From Fervidobacterium pennivorans DSM 9078 (lineage in GTDB: Bacteria; Thermotogota; Thermotogae; Thermotogales; Fervidobacteriaceae), in NCBI RefSeq assembly GCF_000235405.2, contig NC_017095.1, forward strand, positions 2,102,382-2,166,381: 64,000 nucleotides of DNA, given 5' to 3'. Under the pieces are notes generated by a model. It was not told the DNA's origin. It saw only the letters and a list, made by a program, of their open reading frames with translations, and ran no database searches. A program made the position numbers and the translations under genes. This document shows, in pieces, positions 55,601 through 64,000 of this stretch (position 1 is the stretch's first letter; every line of letters begins with the position of its first letter).

Positions 55601-56204
55601 AGACCAAGAAAAGGTTCAGCTTTTTCCTTCTATCGATTCTTGCATACAAGGTTTCATCATTGAGATTGAGCAATATTTCAAGCCACACACCTCTGACTGG
55701 TAGGAAGTGTGCTACATATATCGGCTTTGCTCCTATGTTTTTGGTTGGTTCCTCGACAAAATAGACTCCTGGGCTTCTTACGAGCTGACTGACGACAACT
55801 CTTTCAACACCGTTTATCACGAACGTTTGATTTTCAGTCATGATAGGATAATTGCCAAGACTTACTTCTTCTTCGCGCATTTCTCCTGTTGACAAATCAG
55901 TAACTCTCACCGTTGCGTAAAACGGTGCGACATACGTGAGAAGACGCTGTTTACACTCTTCGACCGAGTGAAGAGGCTCACCTACACGAAATCCAACGAA
56001 TTCGAGGCTGAAACCTTTGTCTCTTCTACCCTCGGTCTTCACTGACGTTATGGGGCTGAACTTCTTGAGGATACGCAAAATACCATGGTCCAATAACTCC
56101 TTGAAGGATTTATGCTGGATTTCTACGAGGTCTGGGACGTTGAGAATCTCATCAACCTTTCCGAAGGAGTACCTTATCCTCTTGCCCACTTGATAAGTTT
56201 TCAA
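52656..56204 (-). CDS. rpoB: DNA-directed RNA polymerase subunit beta
   Basis: 1182 residues from a TTG at 56204, 8 bases after AGAGG; the GTG at 56213 overlaps the site. Landmarks: [17 protein letters not shown] near residue 135, the rifampicin pocket [19 protein letters not shown] and [30 protein letters not shown], and [15 protein letters not shown] near residue 940. Compared with E. coli, the pocket has Thr at the Ser531 position (HKRRLTAVG) and Val at Asn518. It follows rplL after 283 bases that hold a terminator and a probable promoter. Confidence 0.98.
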   Translation of the reverse strand: MKTYQVGKRIRYSFGKVDEILNVPDLVEIQHKSFKELLDHGILRILKKFSPITSVKTEGRRDKGFSLEFVGFRVGEPLHSVEECKQRLLTYVAPFYATVRVTDLSTGEMREEEVSLGNYPIMTENQTFVINGVERVVVSQLVRSPGVYFVEEPTKNIGAKPIYVAHFLPVRGVWLEILLNLNDETLYARIDRRKKLNLFLVLKTLGYQNDIDILSLFPTYIDVEDDYSLKQAEGVIILEKVVSKSGEVLAEKGSVLTPTLVEIFREHGIDRIKVANKYIHKTYLKLKERLKMPLEENISELRAYMEIYKELRPGEVFRYNAAKSFWNNLYFNPERFELTEVGRYKMNKKLTNTYRKYLVEIEGRNPKSVENVEYMETSDALTPMDIILVVRMLLEVEKHPETLDTKDHLSNKRVKTVGELIGSEFERAFSKSVHQIQEKLATYTSLDKISIPSLINLRNVVASLNSFFATNPLSQFMDQVNPIAELTHKRRLTAVGPGGLKRERARFEVRDVHHSHYGRMCPIETPEGGNIGLITSLAVYATIDKFGFLVTPYRKVVNGRITDEVVYLAADEEENYRIASSTIPRDENGNILQEKVPVRYLEKVVYVHKNEVDFVDISPKQIVSVTTSLIPFLEHDDANRALMGSNMQRQAVPLIKSEAPLVGTGMEYPAAIYSGHVVLAKHDGIVKKVDARKIVIHRTDENGTPLYDKKGNPVLDEYTLLKYVRSNQDTCINQKPIVNVGDFVKKGTPIADGPATDNGELALGKNVLVAFLPWEGYNFEDAILVSEELLEEETFTSVHIEVYETTARETRVGPEEITAEIPNVSKENLRNLDENGIIRIGAYVGKQKYFTSQDILVGKVTPKGESDATPEEKIMRSVFGEKGKDVKDSSLRVPHGVEGRVIGVHVFHKEEVGDLGPGVNTLVRVYLATRKPLEVGDKLAGRHGNKGVVSMILPKEDMPFLPDGTPVQVVLSPLGVPSRMNIGQVLETSLGWLAKLTNRHFATPVFDGAKEDEILPELYKVREKLNLHHGDDPENPSGKVILRDGRTGKEFDSPVLVGYMYIMKLIHIARDKIHARATGPYSLIHQQPLGGKAQFGGQRFGEMEVWALEAYGASYTLNEMLTVKSDDIKGRTEVYKAIMKGKNLPEPGLPESFKVLVRELKGLALDVRVYDEHGNEIDIEKL

Positions 56205-56277
56205 TCTGATCACCTCTTCCTAAAGTGTCGATACAGAATGGTTGGAAATTACGCACTGTGAGGGGCTAAAAGAGCTG

Positions 56278-56307
56278 AGTATATAAATAAAAAACGTAGG
56301 GTTCTAA
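56278..56307 (-). promoter_or_regulatory. Probable internal promoter for rpoBC
   Basis: On the minus strand: TTAGAA (56302-56307), 18-base spacer, TATACT (56278-56283), about 75 bases before the rpoB start and downstream of the rplL terminator. The rest of 56310-56418 is AT-rich without an evident gene. Confidence 0.5.
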
Positions 56308-56418
56308 TGAACCTATTCGATGCTGTAACTCTAGGGAATTTTTTAGAATGTTTATGCATGTTTATGTTCGTCATTTGGGTCATGTTAGACAATAATACCG
56401 CAATTATATATTAAATCA

Positions 56419-56454
56419 TAAAAACCCCGCACTGTGTAGTACTGTGCGGGGTTT
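56419..56454 (-). terminator. Terminator or attenuator between rplL and rpoB
   Basis: Minus-strand stem AACCCCGCAC/GTGCGGGGTT (56445-56454 with 56423-56432), 12-base loop, then TTTTTA. It should lower transcription of rpoBC relative to the ribosomal genes, as in other bacteria. Confidence 0.82.
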
Positions 56455-56486
56455 GATACACAATATTCTTTGTTTTGAAAAATATG

Positions 56487-56876
56487 TTACTTAATTTCAA
56501 CTTCTCCGCCGACTTCTGCGATCTTTTTCTTGATTTCTTCTGCTTCTTCCTTCTTAACTCCTTGTTTGATGAATGCATCTGGTGCGCCAGCTTTTTCAAC
56601 AAGGTCTTTTGCTTCCTTGAGTCCGAGTCCTGTGATTTCTCTGACAACCTTGATGACTTCAACTTTCTTCTGACCAAAGCTCTTGAGGAGAACATCAAAT
56701 GTGTCTTTTTCTTCTGCTGCCGCTGCTGGGGCTGCTGCTGCCGCTGCAACCGGCATTGCTGCCATGACTGGGGCTGCTGCGCTAACGCCGAATCTTTCTT
56801 CAAGCATCTTAACAAGTTCTGCAAGTTCCGCAACTGTTAATGACTCAATAGCTTTTACGAGTTCTTCCAATGTCAT
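56487..56876 (-). CDS. rplL: 50S ribosomal protein L7/L12
   Basis: 129 residues from the ATG at 56876, 8 bases after GGAGG. The N-terminal dimer domain is [20 protein letters not shown]. An Ala-rich hinge spans about 33-57. The C-terminal domain has [20 protein letters not shown] and [17 protein letters not shown]. It forms the ribosomal stalk that recruits translation factors and lies 63 bases after rplJ. Confidence 0.98.
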   Translation of the reverse strand: MTLEELVKAIESLTVAELAELVKMLEERFGVSAAAPVMAAMPVAAAAAAPAAAAEEKDTFDVLLKSFGQKKVEVIKVVREITGLGLKEAKDLVEKAGAPDAFIKQGVKKEEAEEIKKKIAEVGGEVEIK

Positions 56877-56939
56877 AATATACACCTCCTGATAAGTTTA
56901 CCTTATGTTTTTGTTCTAACCAACTAGTACTAAATAAAA

Positions 56940-57488
56940 TTACTGTTTTTCCTTTTGTTCCTTAATAGCGTTAAGAGCATACAATACACTTCTAAGCACA
57001 CCTGCGAGAGAGTTGACAAGGCCGCGAATAGGTGCTTGGATACCACCAACAACCATTGCAAGTAGTTGCTCTCTTGATGGGAGCTTGGACAAGTTTTCGA
57101 GTTGGTCTCCTGCAAAGAACTTTCTTTCCAGGTACAACCCTTTGCAAACAGGTGTTCCTTTGTTTTCTTTAACAAAGTTGTAGAATATCTTGATGGCCTC
57201 AACAGGGTCTGCTTTAGCATTCACGTAAAGAACTGCGGTTGGTCCAAAAAGCGCATTGTCGTGGCCCTCGAGGTCATACTCTGCATTTTTGAGAGCCATC
57301 CTTAAGAGAGTGTTCTTAACAACCGTAAATCTTGCGTCGTTACCAAGCTTTTCTCTTAAAGCTCTTCTAAGTTTTGTCATCTGTGCAACTGTAAGTCCGG
57401 TAAAGTCCGCGAAAAGTACCAATGAAGAATTCTTAAAAGTCTCTGTTAACTCGTTAACAAGTTGTTCCTTCTCAGGTCTCTTAAGCAC
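56940..57488 (-). CDS. rplJ: 50S ribosomal protein L10
   Basis: 182 residues; GTG start behind GGGAGGTG. The N-terminal rRNA-binding part has SSLVLFADFTGLTVAQMTKLRRALRE and VVKNTLLRMAL. The C-terminal helix that binds L12 dimers (about 155-180, LAGVLRSVLYALNAIKEQKEK) is long, as in thermophiles that carry three dimers. It anchors L7/L12 and is the likely repressor acting on its own leader. Confidence 0.97.
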   Translation of the reverse strand: MLKRPEKEQLVNELTETFKNSSLVLFADFTGLTVAQMTKLRRALREKLGNDARFTVVKNTLLRMALKNAEYDLEGHDNALFGPTAVLYVNAKADPVEAIKIFYNFVKENKGTPVCKGLYLERKFFAGDQLENLSKLPSREQLLAMVVGGIQAPIRGLVNSLAGVLRSVLYALNAIKEQKEKQ

Positions 57489-57506
57489 GTCGTCACCTCC
57501 CTAATC

Positions 57507-57533
57507 AAATAAAAAATGCCTCTTTACGAGGCA
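57507..57533 (-). terminator. Attenuator hairpin in the L10 leader
   Basis: Minus-strand TGCCTC/GAGGCA (57528-57533 with 57517-57522), loop GTAAA, followed by TTTTTTATTT, ending about 18 bases before the rplJ start. The 5' arm is also able to pair with an upstream GAGGCAC (57604-57610). Confidence 0.8.
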
Positions 57534-57682
57534 CAGCGGAGGGAAAATAGCACCAATACGGAAACGATAATCCGTTGAACAGGTGCTTTTCGTATCCCTT
57601 CCGTGCCTCCTGCAGGCGCCCTGACTATTTTGTTAGGGCTTTATTTAACCTGCAATCTACGGCAATCACTTATTTTAGGACA
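57507..57682 (-). promoter_or_regulatory. Ribosomal protein L10 leader (autoregulatory mRNA structure)
   Basis: The 5' untranslated RNA of rplJ, starting near 57682 and ending in an intrinsic terminator. It contains CCTGCAGG-type pairing near 57609-57616 and a long helix in which GAGGCACGG and GCACC (57604-57585 side) pair with GTGCCTC and GGTGC (57528-57555 side), with internal bulges. This is the shape expected of L10 leaders in Gram-positive and thermophilic bacteria, where the L10-L12 complex binds. Because GTGCCTC belongs to both this helix and the attenuator, the two structures exclude each other. Confidence 0.75.
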
Positions 57683-57688
57683 TGGTAT

Positions 57689-57694
57689 ATTTTA
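57689..57694 (-). promoter_or_regulatory. -10 element (extended) for the rplJ-rplL transcript
   Basis: Minus-strand TGGTAAAAT with TAAAAT at 57689-57694. The start would lie near 57682, just ahead of the L10 leader. The -35 is weak. Confidence 0.5.
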
Positions 57695-57750
57695 CCAAAG
57701 TTTTCTGTTCTGTAGTGAACAATGAGTTAAATCTGTGTAAAGAAATAAGC

Positions 57751-59541
57751 TTATTGAACGATATTCTTCAAACGTATCGGGGTATCTGTTAGCCAGACTT
57801 CTACAATCGTTACGTTTGTTGCGTAGGTTGTTGTGGATGTTGCGTATTTCTCCACATATAAACCTGTACCGTTTAATTTTAACACGATACTTGTAGCTTC
57901 AGCAAGTTCTTTAAGTTGCGAGATATTCCAACCTGTGATATCAGGAAGATTTGTATAGGATTGCTTTTTAGGATTCATCAAATCATCCTGGTATTGCTTT
58001 AATTTCAAAACAACTTCCTTGAAAAATGGTGCAGCAACGATACTGCTTAGTTTTTCGGTCTGAGGGGAATCAACCCAGACCATTATAGTGTAAGGCTTGT
58101 CTAAAATGGCTTGCCCTACGAAGACTGCTGTGACATCCTTTTTCTTGTTTTTTTGAGCTGTACCGGTCTTTCCAAGTATTTTTATACCATCTATCTTTGC
58201 GTTTATACCTGTTCCTCTTTCCACGACATCTTCCAGCATTTGTTTTACAATGTCAGCGGTTGATTTTGATATGACTCGTTTCTTTGCCGGTTCTTTTCCC
58301 TCGTAGATAGTAGGTGCAACGTAGATTCCGCCATTCACTATAGTATTAAAAGCTGCTAGTAATTGGATAGGTGTGACGCCTATTGATTGTCCAATACTCA
58401 TAAACGCCCAGTCAGCTTTGTACCACTTGTCTGGAGTGTTAAGTTTTCCTGGAATCTCCCCTTGCAATTCTATGCCTGTCTCCCTACCCAAACCAAAGGA
58501 CTGGAAAATTTCATAAAGCTTTTCGACCCCAAAAGAATCAACGATTTGCTTTGTTGTGAGAACAGAAACGACGTTGCAGGAATGAACTAGCCCATCGTAA
58601 AGATTGATATCCTTATGAACTTCAAGATCTTTAATTGTCAAATCCAAACCTTCGATAGGTTTCACATATCCAGGACAGTAGTAATGAGTATCTGGTGTAA
58701 CAAGTCCTAGTTCTAATGCAGCTGAAAATATGATGGGCTTGATTGTGGAACCGGGTTCAATATATCCCATATAGTAGGTGGGCCAACTCTGGGTGGTTAA
58801 AGCGGCTCTTACTTTTCCTGTACTACTTTCCATTACCAGAACTCCGACTTCTGTTGCTTGCTTTTTCTCCTTGTAATCCTGGGCCAATAAGTAAAGTTGT
58901 TTTTGAAGTTCACTATCTATCGTAAGCCTAACATTTTTTCCGTTTTCAGGCTCTATTTTTACATAGTTCAAAGGTCTGCCAAATATTCCTGAATAAGTTA
59001 CAGAAACAACACCGTCTCTGACAGGTCTCAGTATTTTATCGAAATAAGCTTCCGCACCACTGATTCCATACCTTTGATCCGTTCTGCCAACGATTGCAGA
59101 AAGACCAAAATCTGATAAGGAAATACGGCGTTCCTCGGGAACAATCGCAACAAATTTCAAAAACTGGGTTGGAATCTTTCTTATTGCTTCCTGTCTGCTA
59201 TTGACAATACCGAGTCTGAGAATATTTTTTTTATCAAGTTCGCTTAGCTGTTCAGATACTCCAAAAGCGTTCAATAATCTTAGGAAATCTGGTGATTTCT
59301 TGAACGCATTGCCTGCAAAGCTCCTCAAGTAATTCAAATCCAAATAAACACCATAAACAATCTCACTTGTAGCGAGCAAACGCCCGCGAGAATCGTAAAT
59401 ATTACCACGCAGTGCAGGTATGTAACTTTTAACCGCGTAACGGTTAGTATATATATTTGTATAAACCTTTACAAGCAAAACAATTATCAAGACCGAGACA
59501 ATTAATAACACTAGTCTATAGCGGTATCTACCTCTGCTCAA
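57751..59541 (-). CDS. ftsI: Division-specific peptidoglycan transpeptidase FtsI (class B PBP)
   Basis: 596 residues; TTG start overlapping ftsL as TTGA. One N-terminal membrane helix (about 9-27), then RGNIYDSRGRLLA, a dimerisation region, and the transpeptidase: Ser264-x-x-Lys in EPGSTIKPI, SCN in LVHSCNVVS near residue 325, and KTG in LGKTGTAQK near residue 460. The last 70 residues (LPDITGWNISQLKELAEA) look like a single PASTA domain. It cross-links septal peptidoglycan. Confidence 0.94.
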   Translation of the reverse strand: MSRGRYRYRLVLLIVSVLIIVLLVKVYTNIYTNRYAVKSYIPALRGNIYDSRGRLLATSEIVYGVYLDLNYLRSFAGNAFKKSPDFLRLLNAFGVSEQLSELDKKNILRLGIVNSRQEAIRKIPTQFLKFVAIVPEERRISLSDFGLSAIVGRTDQRYGISGAEAYFDKILRPVRDGVVSVTYSGIFGRPLNYVKIEPENGKNVRLTIDSELQKQLYLLAQDYKEKKQATEVGVLVMESSTGKVRAALTTQSWPTYYMGYIEPGSTIKPIIFSAALELGLVTPDTHYYCPGYVKPIEGLDLTIKDLEVHKDINLYDGLVHSCNVVSVLTTKQIVDSFGVEKLYEIFQSFGLGRETGIELQGEIPGKLNTPDKWYKADWAFMSIGQSIGVTPIQLLAAFNTIVNGGIYVAPTIYEGKEPAKKRVISKSTADIVKQMLEDVVERGTGINAKIDGIKILGKTGTAQKNKKKDVTAVFVGQAILDKPYTIMVWVDSPQTEKLSSIVAAPFFKEVVLKLKQYQDDLMNPKKQSYTNLPDITGWNISQLKELAEATSIVLKLNGTGLYVEKYATSTTTYATNVTIVEVWLTDTPIRLKNIVQ

Positions 59542-59807
59542 TTGATTACATCACGTCCTAATACCAGTTTTGCTATTTGAATATCCAAAACTGCGTTGTG
59601 TTGTCTTAAATTCGATAAACCCTCTCTATACATCTCAACTTGCCTTAACATCTCCGCTGTTCTGGAGTTAAGTTGATACGCGCCGAGAATCAGACCCGTG
59701 AACAAAGAAAATGCAAAGATATACTTCAACACTCGAGAAAAGGTCTTATGCTGCTCTTGTAAACCTTCAAGAGCGACTTCTCTCCGCTTACTTCTTACAA
59801 GCGTCAT
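59538..59807 (-). CDS. ftsL: FtsL-like cell division protein
   Basis: 89 residues; ATG behind AAGGGGG. It has a basic cytoplasmic N-terminus, one membrane helix (about 28-45) and a coiled coil (NSRTAEMLRQVEMYREGLSNLRQ). Its place between rsmH and ftsI, size and architecture are those of FtsL. Sequence conservation in this family is low, so position is the main evidence. Confidence 0.82.
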   Translation of the reverse strand: MTLVRSKRREVALEGLQEQHKTFSRVLKYIFAFSLFTGLILGAYQLNSRTAEMLRQVEMYREGLSNLRQHNAVLDIQIAKLVLGRDVIN

Positions 59808-59822
59808 ACTCTATCCCCCTTC

Positions 59823-60948
<1,126 letters not shown>

Positions 60949-60969
60949 GTTTAGAAAAAGGCTACTTAC

Positions 60970-60999
60970 ATTGTAGAACAAAATGTGTAAATTTTGCAA
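60970..60999 (-). promoter_or_regulatory. Promoter of rsmH-ftsL-ftsI
   Basis: On the minus strand: TTGCAA (60994-60999), 18-base spacer, TACAAT (60970-60975), about 40 bases before the rsmH start. Confidence 0.65.
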
Positions 61000-61067
61000 T
61001 TTTTTCCAAAAAAAATCAACGGTTGAAAAAGTATTTATTTAAGCGATTTTTGGAATGTTTATCAGTA

Positions 61068-61081
61068 TATACTTAAGTATA
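61068..61081. promoter_or_regulatory. Perfect 14-bp palindrome between arcC terminator and rsmH promoter
   Basis: TATACTTAAGTATA reads the same on both strands. It lies 70 bases upstream of the rsmH promoter and past the end of the arcC transcript. It may be a protein-binding site, but AT-rich palindromes also arise by chance. Confidence 0.3.
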
Positions 61082-61100
61082 GTAAAATTTAACATTTATT

Positions 61101-61130
61101 AAACAACAAACAGGGGGCTCCCCCCTGTTT
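61101..61130 (-). terminator. Terminator of the M55/ptb/arcC operon
   Basis: Stem AAACAGGGG/CCCCTGTTT (61122-61130 with 61108-61116), short loop, then GTTGTTT on the minus strand, about 40 bases past the arcC stop. Confidence 0.85.
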
Positions 61131-61169
61131 ATTATTACGGACGTGGAAAGAGTAAACTACTATCCTTTT

Positions 61170-62105
61170 TCAAAGTGTTATTCTTGTTCCAGTAAGCCCT
61201 TTTAATGCCTTATCGAGAACTGCCATATCGGTAATTAAACATTCCCTTCCGGTTGAGGTTACGAAATCAATTGCCGCTTCGATTTTTGGTCCCATGCTAC
61301 CTGATGGGAATTGACCTTCAGCAAGGTATTTTTTCGCTTCTTCAACTGTAAGATGGTCCAGAGCTTTTTGATCCGGCTTGTTGTAGTTGATGTATACTTT
61401 TTCAACTCCGGTAAGAATTATGAGTATATCTGCATCAATTTCCTTGGCAAGCAAAGCACTTGCTCTATCTTTATCGATGACTGCTTCAACCCCTTTCAGT
61501 GTTCCGTTTTCTTGTATGACAGGTATTCCACCCCCACCCGCTGCTATGACTATCATGTCTTTTTCAACCAATGTCTTTATGACGTTCTTTTCAACTATGT
61601 CGAGTGGGATTGGAGAAGGAACAACACGTCTCCAACCTCGTCCAGCATCTTCTTTCATTATCCAACCTTTTTCTTGTTGTAGCTTCTCTGCCTCTTCCTT
61701 TGAATAAAATGGACCGACTGGTTTTGAAGGTTTTTGGAAGCCAGGGTCGTTCTTGTCAACGATAATCTGTGTAACGATGGCTGCGATTTCTCTTTGTATA
61801 TTCCTTTTCCTTAGCTCATTTCCAAGAGTTAGCGCTATCATGTAACCAAGACTACCTTGCGTTTGCGCATCGTTAACGTCAATAGGGAACGGTGGTATAA
61901 CGTGCTTTGCTAATTCTTGTTGGACTAAGAGATTACCTACTTGTGGTCCGTTTCCATGAGTTATAACTATGTCATACTCATCAAGCATAGAAACCAAAAA
62001 TCTGGCGGTTTCGGAAAGGTTTTTCATCATGTTTTCTGCTGTTGCTTCTTCACCAGGTCTGTTAACCGCGTTTCCACCAATAGCCACAACTGCTAGTTTC
62101 TTCAT
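61170..62105 (-). CDS. arcC: Carbamate kinase
   Basis: 311 residues from the ATG at 62105, 7 bases after GGAGG. Amino-acid-kinase fold landmarks are VVAIGGNAVNRPG at the N-terminus, ITHGNGPQVGNLL near residue 50, RRVVPSPIPLDIVE near 160, AAGGGGIPV near 190, and GVEAVIDKDRASALLA near 205. It makes ATP from carbamoyl phosphate, typically at the end of arginine or purine breakdown. No arginine deiminase or ornithine carbamoyltransferase is adjacent; the upstream genes are ptb and a D-aminopeptidase. Confidence 0.95.
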   Translation of the reverse strand: MKKLAVVAIGGNAVNRPGEEATAENMMKNLSETARFLVSMLDEYDIVITHGNGPQVGNLLVQQELAKHVIPPFPIDVNDAQTQGSLGYMIALTLGNELRKRNIQREIAAIVTQIIVDKNDPGFQKPSKPVGPFYSKEEAEKLQQEKGWIMKEDAGRGWRRVVPSPIPLDIVEKNVIKTLVEKDMIVIAAGGGGIPVIQENGTLKGVEAVIDKDRASALLAKEIDADILIILTGVEKVYINYNKPDQKALDHLTVEEAKKYLAEGQFPSGSMGPKIEAAIDFVTSTGRECLITDMAVLDKALKGLTGTRITL

Positions 62106-62141
62106 GTGCACACCTCCAACTACGGATATGGAATTTTAGAT

Positions 62142-63023
62142 TTATGAAAGTGCGATTGCCAAAGCGATAGATGCGAATTTCGACTCGCTTGTATCTGCAC
62201 GTGATATGACAATAACTGGTGCCTTTGCTCCAGCTATGATACCAGCAATTTTTCCATTTGCGAAGTATACAGCAGACTTGCCAAGGAAATTTCCACTGTG
62301 AATGTCTGGAACAACTAGTATATCAGCATGACCTGCGACATCTCCCTTGACACCTTTGACTTCTGCTGCATAAACGCTCAAAGCGTTATCTATTCCAAGG
62401 GGTCCGTCTATCTTACAATTCTTTATTTGACCGCGCTCGTTCATTTTGGCTATAATAGCAGCTTCCATTGTCTCCGGCATGTCGGGATTTACTGTTTCAA
62501 CGGCAGCTATGAGTGCAACTTTAGGCATCTCGTAACCAAGTTTTCTGGCAACAGCAACTGCGTTTTCTATAATTTGTACCTTCTGTTCCAAAGTAGGTCT
62601 AATTACCATGCCACCATCTGTGATGAAAATCAAACGGTTCACACCAGGAACTTCAACAACCGCAACGTGTGAAAGCAATCTCTCTGTCCTAAGTCCTTGT
62701 TCTTTGTCTAAAACGGCTTTCAGCAGTGTGGAAGTTTTTACAAGTCCTTTCATCACTATGTGTGCTTTCCCTTCGACGACTGCTCTCACCGCACCTTTGG
62801 ATGCCTCTTCTTCAGAACGGCAGTCAACAATGGGGAAATCGGCGTTGAGCTCCTTCAAATTCTCTTCAATTACTTCTTTCTTTCCAAAAAGAATAGCAGA
62901 AACGCCCAATTCTCTTGCTTCGACAACTGCTTTTATGGCTTCTTTATCCTCTGCTCCAGCAATGGCGATAACTTTCCCCTTACCCTTCGCCATTTCGATG
63001 ATTTCAGAAAGAGTTCTTATCAT
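62142..63023 (-). CDS. ptb: Phosphate butyryltransferase-type phosphotransacylase
   Basis: 293 residues from the ATG at 63023 (GGAGGTG upstream). Family features are KVIAIAGAEDKEAIKAVVEA near residue 17, HIVMKGLVKTSTLLKAVLD near 90, FITDGGMVIRPTLEQKVQI near 133, and DILVVPDIHSGNFLGKS near 230 with the PDI.xGN motif. It interconverts acyl-CoA and acyl phosphate (butyryl, isobutyryl or similar). Length and motifs favour Ptb over Pta. No butyrate kinase gene is next to it. Confidence 0.88.
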   Translation of the reverse strand: MIRTLSEIIEMAKGKGKVIAIAGAEDKEAIKAVVEARELGVSAILFGKKEVIEENLKELNADFPIVDCRSEEEASKGAVRAVVEGKAHIVMKGLVKTSTLLKAVLDKEQGLRTERLLSHVAVVEVPGVNRLIFITDGGMVIRPTLEQKVQIIENAVAVARKLGYEMPKVALIAAVETVNPDMPETMEAAIIAKMNERGQIKNCKIDGPLGIDNALSVYAAEVKGVKGDVAGHADILVVPDIHSGNFLGKSAVYFANGKIAGIIAGAKAPVIVISRADTSESKFASIALAIALS

Positions 63024-63065
63024 CGTTAACACCTCCACAGTGCTTGTTCTTAGATTTTTTTAAAG

Positions 63066-63905
63066 TTAAACTAATATCCTTGCAGCTGCACAAATATATG
63101 TCATAGCCAACAATGCTTCAAAGATGACCTTGTAGTCATCGTGAGTAAGGCGAACTTTCCTTCCATCTATTCTTTCGACAAGGGGCATGGAGGATACAAG
63201 GTCAGCTCTAAGTGTATCACTGAATTCCACAACCATTTCAATAGGCGATGAGAATTTGAAAATCTCGAAATCTTCTCTGGATTTTGTTGAAAGCTCCCTA
63301 GCACATTGTTCCAGTTCGTTAAGCAAAATCTTCGTTGGTTTCATAATAGCACTGTGCCTTCCGATAGACTTTTTGGTCTCCACAGTAAGAACCTTTGGGA
63401 GGATTTTAGAAGTTTGGGCAATAACTTTGTCATCTCCAATTAGACATCCAAGAGGAACACTGAACAAACCAGCAAAAGCTGCGTTGATAAGTGCTTCGTT
63501 CATTTCCATGCCATTTACCCAAATATTGTGTATTGAAGAACTTGAGTATGTATGGTCCATATTTGCGTGAATGGTGCCAATACCTGCATGGTAACCGAAA
63601 AAGACAGCAAAATCAAAGGATTCGTCAATACCATACATCATATAGTATTGCCTAATGCCACCACTTACCAATGTTACGTACGGAAATTCCTCAGTGATTT
63701 CCCAGGGGATGTTATCACCTGCGGCATGTGAATCCACAAGCATTACCTCGCACCCTTCCAATCCTTTTAAAAACGCTTTCAGCTGTCTCAACATTTCATA
63801 TCTTTTGTATTCAGGACTTCTCTTCTCAACGTCATTCCAACTAGTTACACCAGCGAGTCCTTCGTAATCAAACGATACAAAGACTTTTTTCCTACTCGTT
63901 GTCAT
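63066..63905 (-). CDS. D-aminopeptidase of the M55 (DppA) family
   Basis: 279 residues from the ATG at 63905 (GGGTGG upstream); the longer open frame to 63998 crosses the promoter. Zn ligands match DppA: Asp and Glu in VSFDYEGLAGVTSW, His in VDSHAAGDNI near residue 58, His in FGYHAGIG near 103, and Glu in GMEMNEALINA near 131. It releases N-terminal D-amino acids from peptides such as D-Ala-D-Ala. It is the first gene of the operon with ptb and arcC. Confidence 0.9.
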   Translation of the reverse strand: MTTSRKKVFVSFDYEGLAGVTSWNDVEKRSPEYKRYEMLRQLKAFLKGLEGCEVMLVDSHAAGDNIPWEITEEFPYVTLVSGGIRQYYMMYGIDESFDFAVFFGYHAGIGTIHANMDHTYSSSSIHNIWVNGMEMNEALINAAFAGLFSVPLGCLIGDDKVIAQTSKILPKVLTVETKKSIGRHSAIMKPTKILLNELEQCARELSTKSREDFEIFKFSSPIEMVVEFSDTLRADLVSSMPLVERIDGRKVRLTHDDYKVIFEALLAMTYICAAARILV

Positions 63906-63924
63906 ACCACCCACCCCTGTTGGT

Positions 63925-63953
63925 ATTATAAAACAGAGTGTGTTTGTTATGAA
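63925..63953 (-). promoter_or_regulatory. Promoter of the M55/ptb/arcC operon
   Basis: On the minus strand: TTCATA (63948-63953), 17-base spacer, perfect TATAAT (63925-63930), 20 bases before the ATG. Three AGCATA units spaced by 10 bases lie just upstream (63968-63993) at the window edge. Confidence 0.7.
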
Positions 63954-64000
63954 GTCTGGTAAAAAAGAGCATACCGAAGCATACGAAAGCATAAACAAGT

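Overview
The window comes from an AT-rich bacterial chromosome that I assign by inference to the Thermotogota, most likely Fervidobacterium or a close relative. The signs are a full Mbx-type (Mrp/Nuo-like, non-hydrogenase) respiratory operon, an RNA polymerase beta' subunit of 1650 residues with a large N-terminal insertion, frequent GTG and TTG starts behind strong GGAGG sites, short overlapping operons, and secreted OB-fold and beta-rich envelope proteins. No rRNA, CRISPR array, prophage or intact insertion sequence was seen.

Layout. 1-7.1 kb (+): OB-fold secreted proteins, an alkaline phosphatase, a transglutaminase-like protein with a dipeptide epimerase, a tRNA-Pro(GGG) on the minus strand, and an oligopeptide-binding protein. 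7.2-8.1 kb (-): an endonuclease III relative and the decayed remnant of a LivG-type ABC ATPase. 8.2-19.5 kb (-): a 14-gene operon reading leftward, mbxA-B-C-D-EF-G-H-H'-M-J-K-L-N followed by a ferritin-like gene. The last Mbx subunit is fused to a GltD/NfnL-type FAD/NAD(P)H module. 19.8-25.7 kb (-): a carboxyltransferase subunit, an AcpS-FolK fusion, a small helical protein, the methylmalonyl-CoA mutase catalytic subunit, pdxS and pdxT.

25.9-44.4 kb (+): a long run of housekeeping genes: tmcAL, a short mfd, a FliK-like and an FlhB-like protein, an envelope protein, prfB, minD, minE, a lipoprotein, a DivIC-like protein, an RsmJ-like methyltransferase, ftsY, a DUF2225 protein, a LysM/degenerate-M23/3D envelope protein, an Rrf2 regulator, mnmA, hpt, an LCP protein and two exported proteins. 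44.5-47.6 kb (+): tRNA-Leu(CAG), a WecG/TagA glycosyltransferase, rsmG, a Gfo/Idh/MocA dehydrogenase and a QueD-like enzyme. 47.6-57.7 kb (-): rplJ-rplL-rpoB-rpoC behind an L10 leader with an attenuator. 57.7-60.9 kb (-): rsmH, ftsL and ftsI. 61.1-63.9 kb (-): an M55 D-aminopeptidase, a phosphate butyryltransferase and carbamate kinase.

How it fits together. The Mbx complex should couple ferredoxin electron flow to ion transport. Its active-site subunit has CxPE in place of both NiFe-binding CxxC motifs. The fused flavoprotein suggests that electrons are exchanged with NAD(P)H, giving the operon a possible Rnf-like role in a fermenter. The transglutaminase, epimerase, peptide-binding and D-aminopeptidase genes point to recycling or catabolism of peptides, including cell-wall peptides. 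All positions and motifs are read from the sequence. Family assignments rest on remembered motifs, because no database search was possible.
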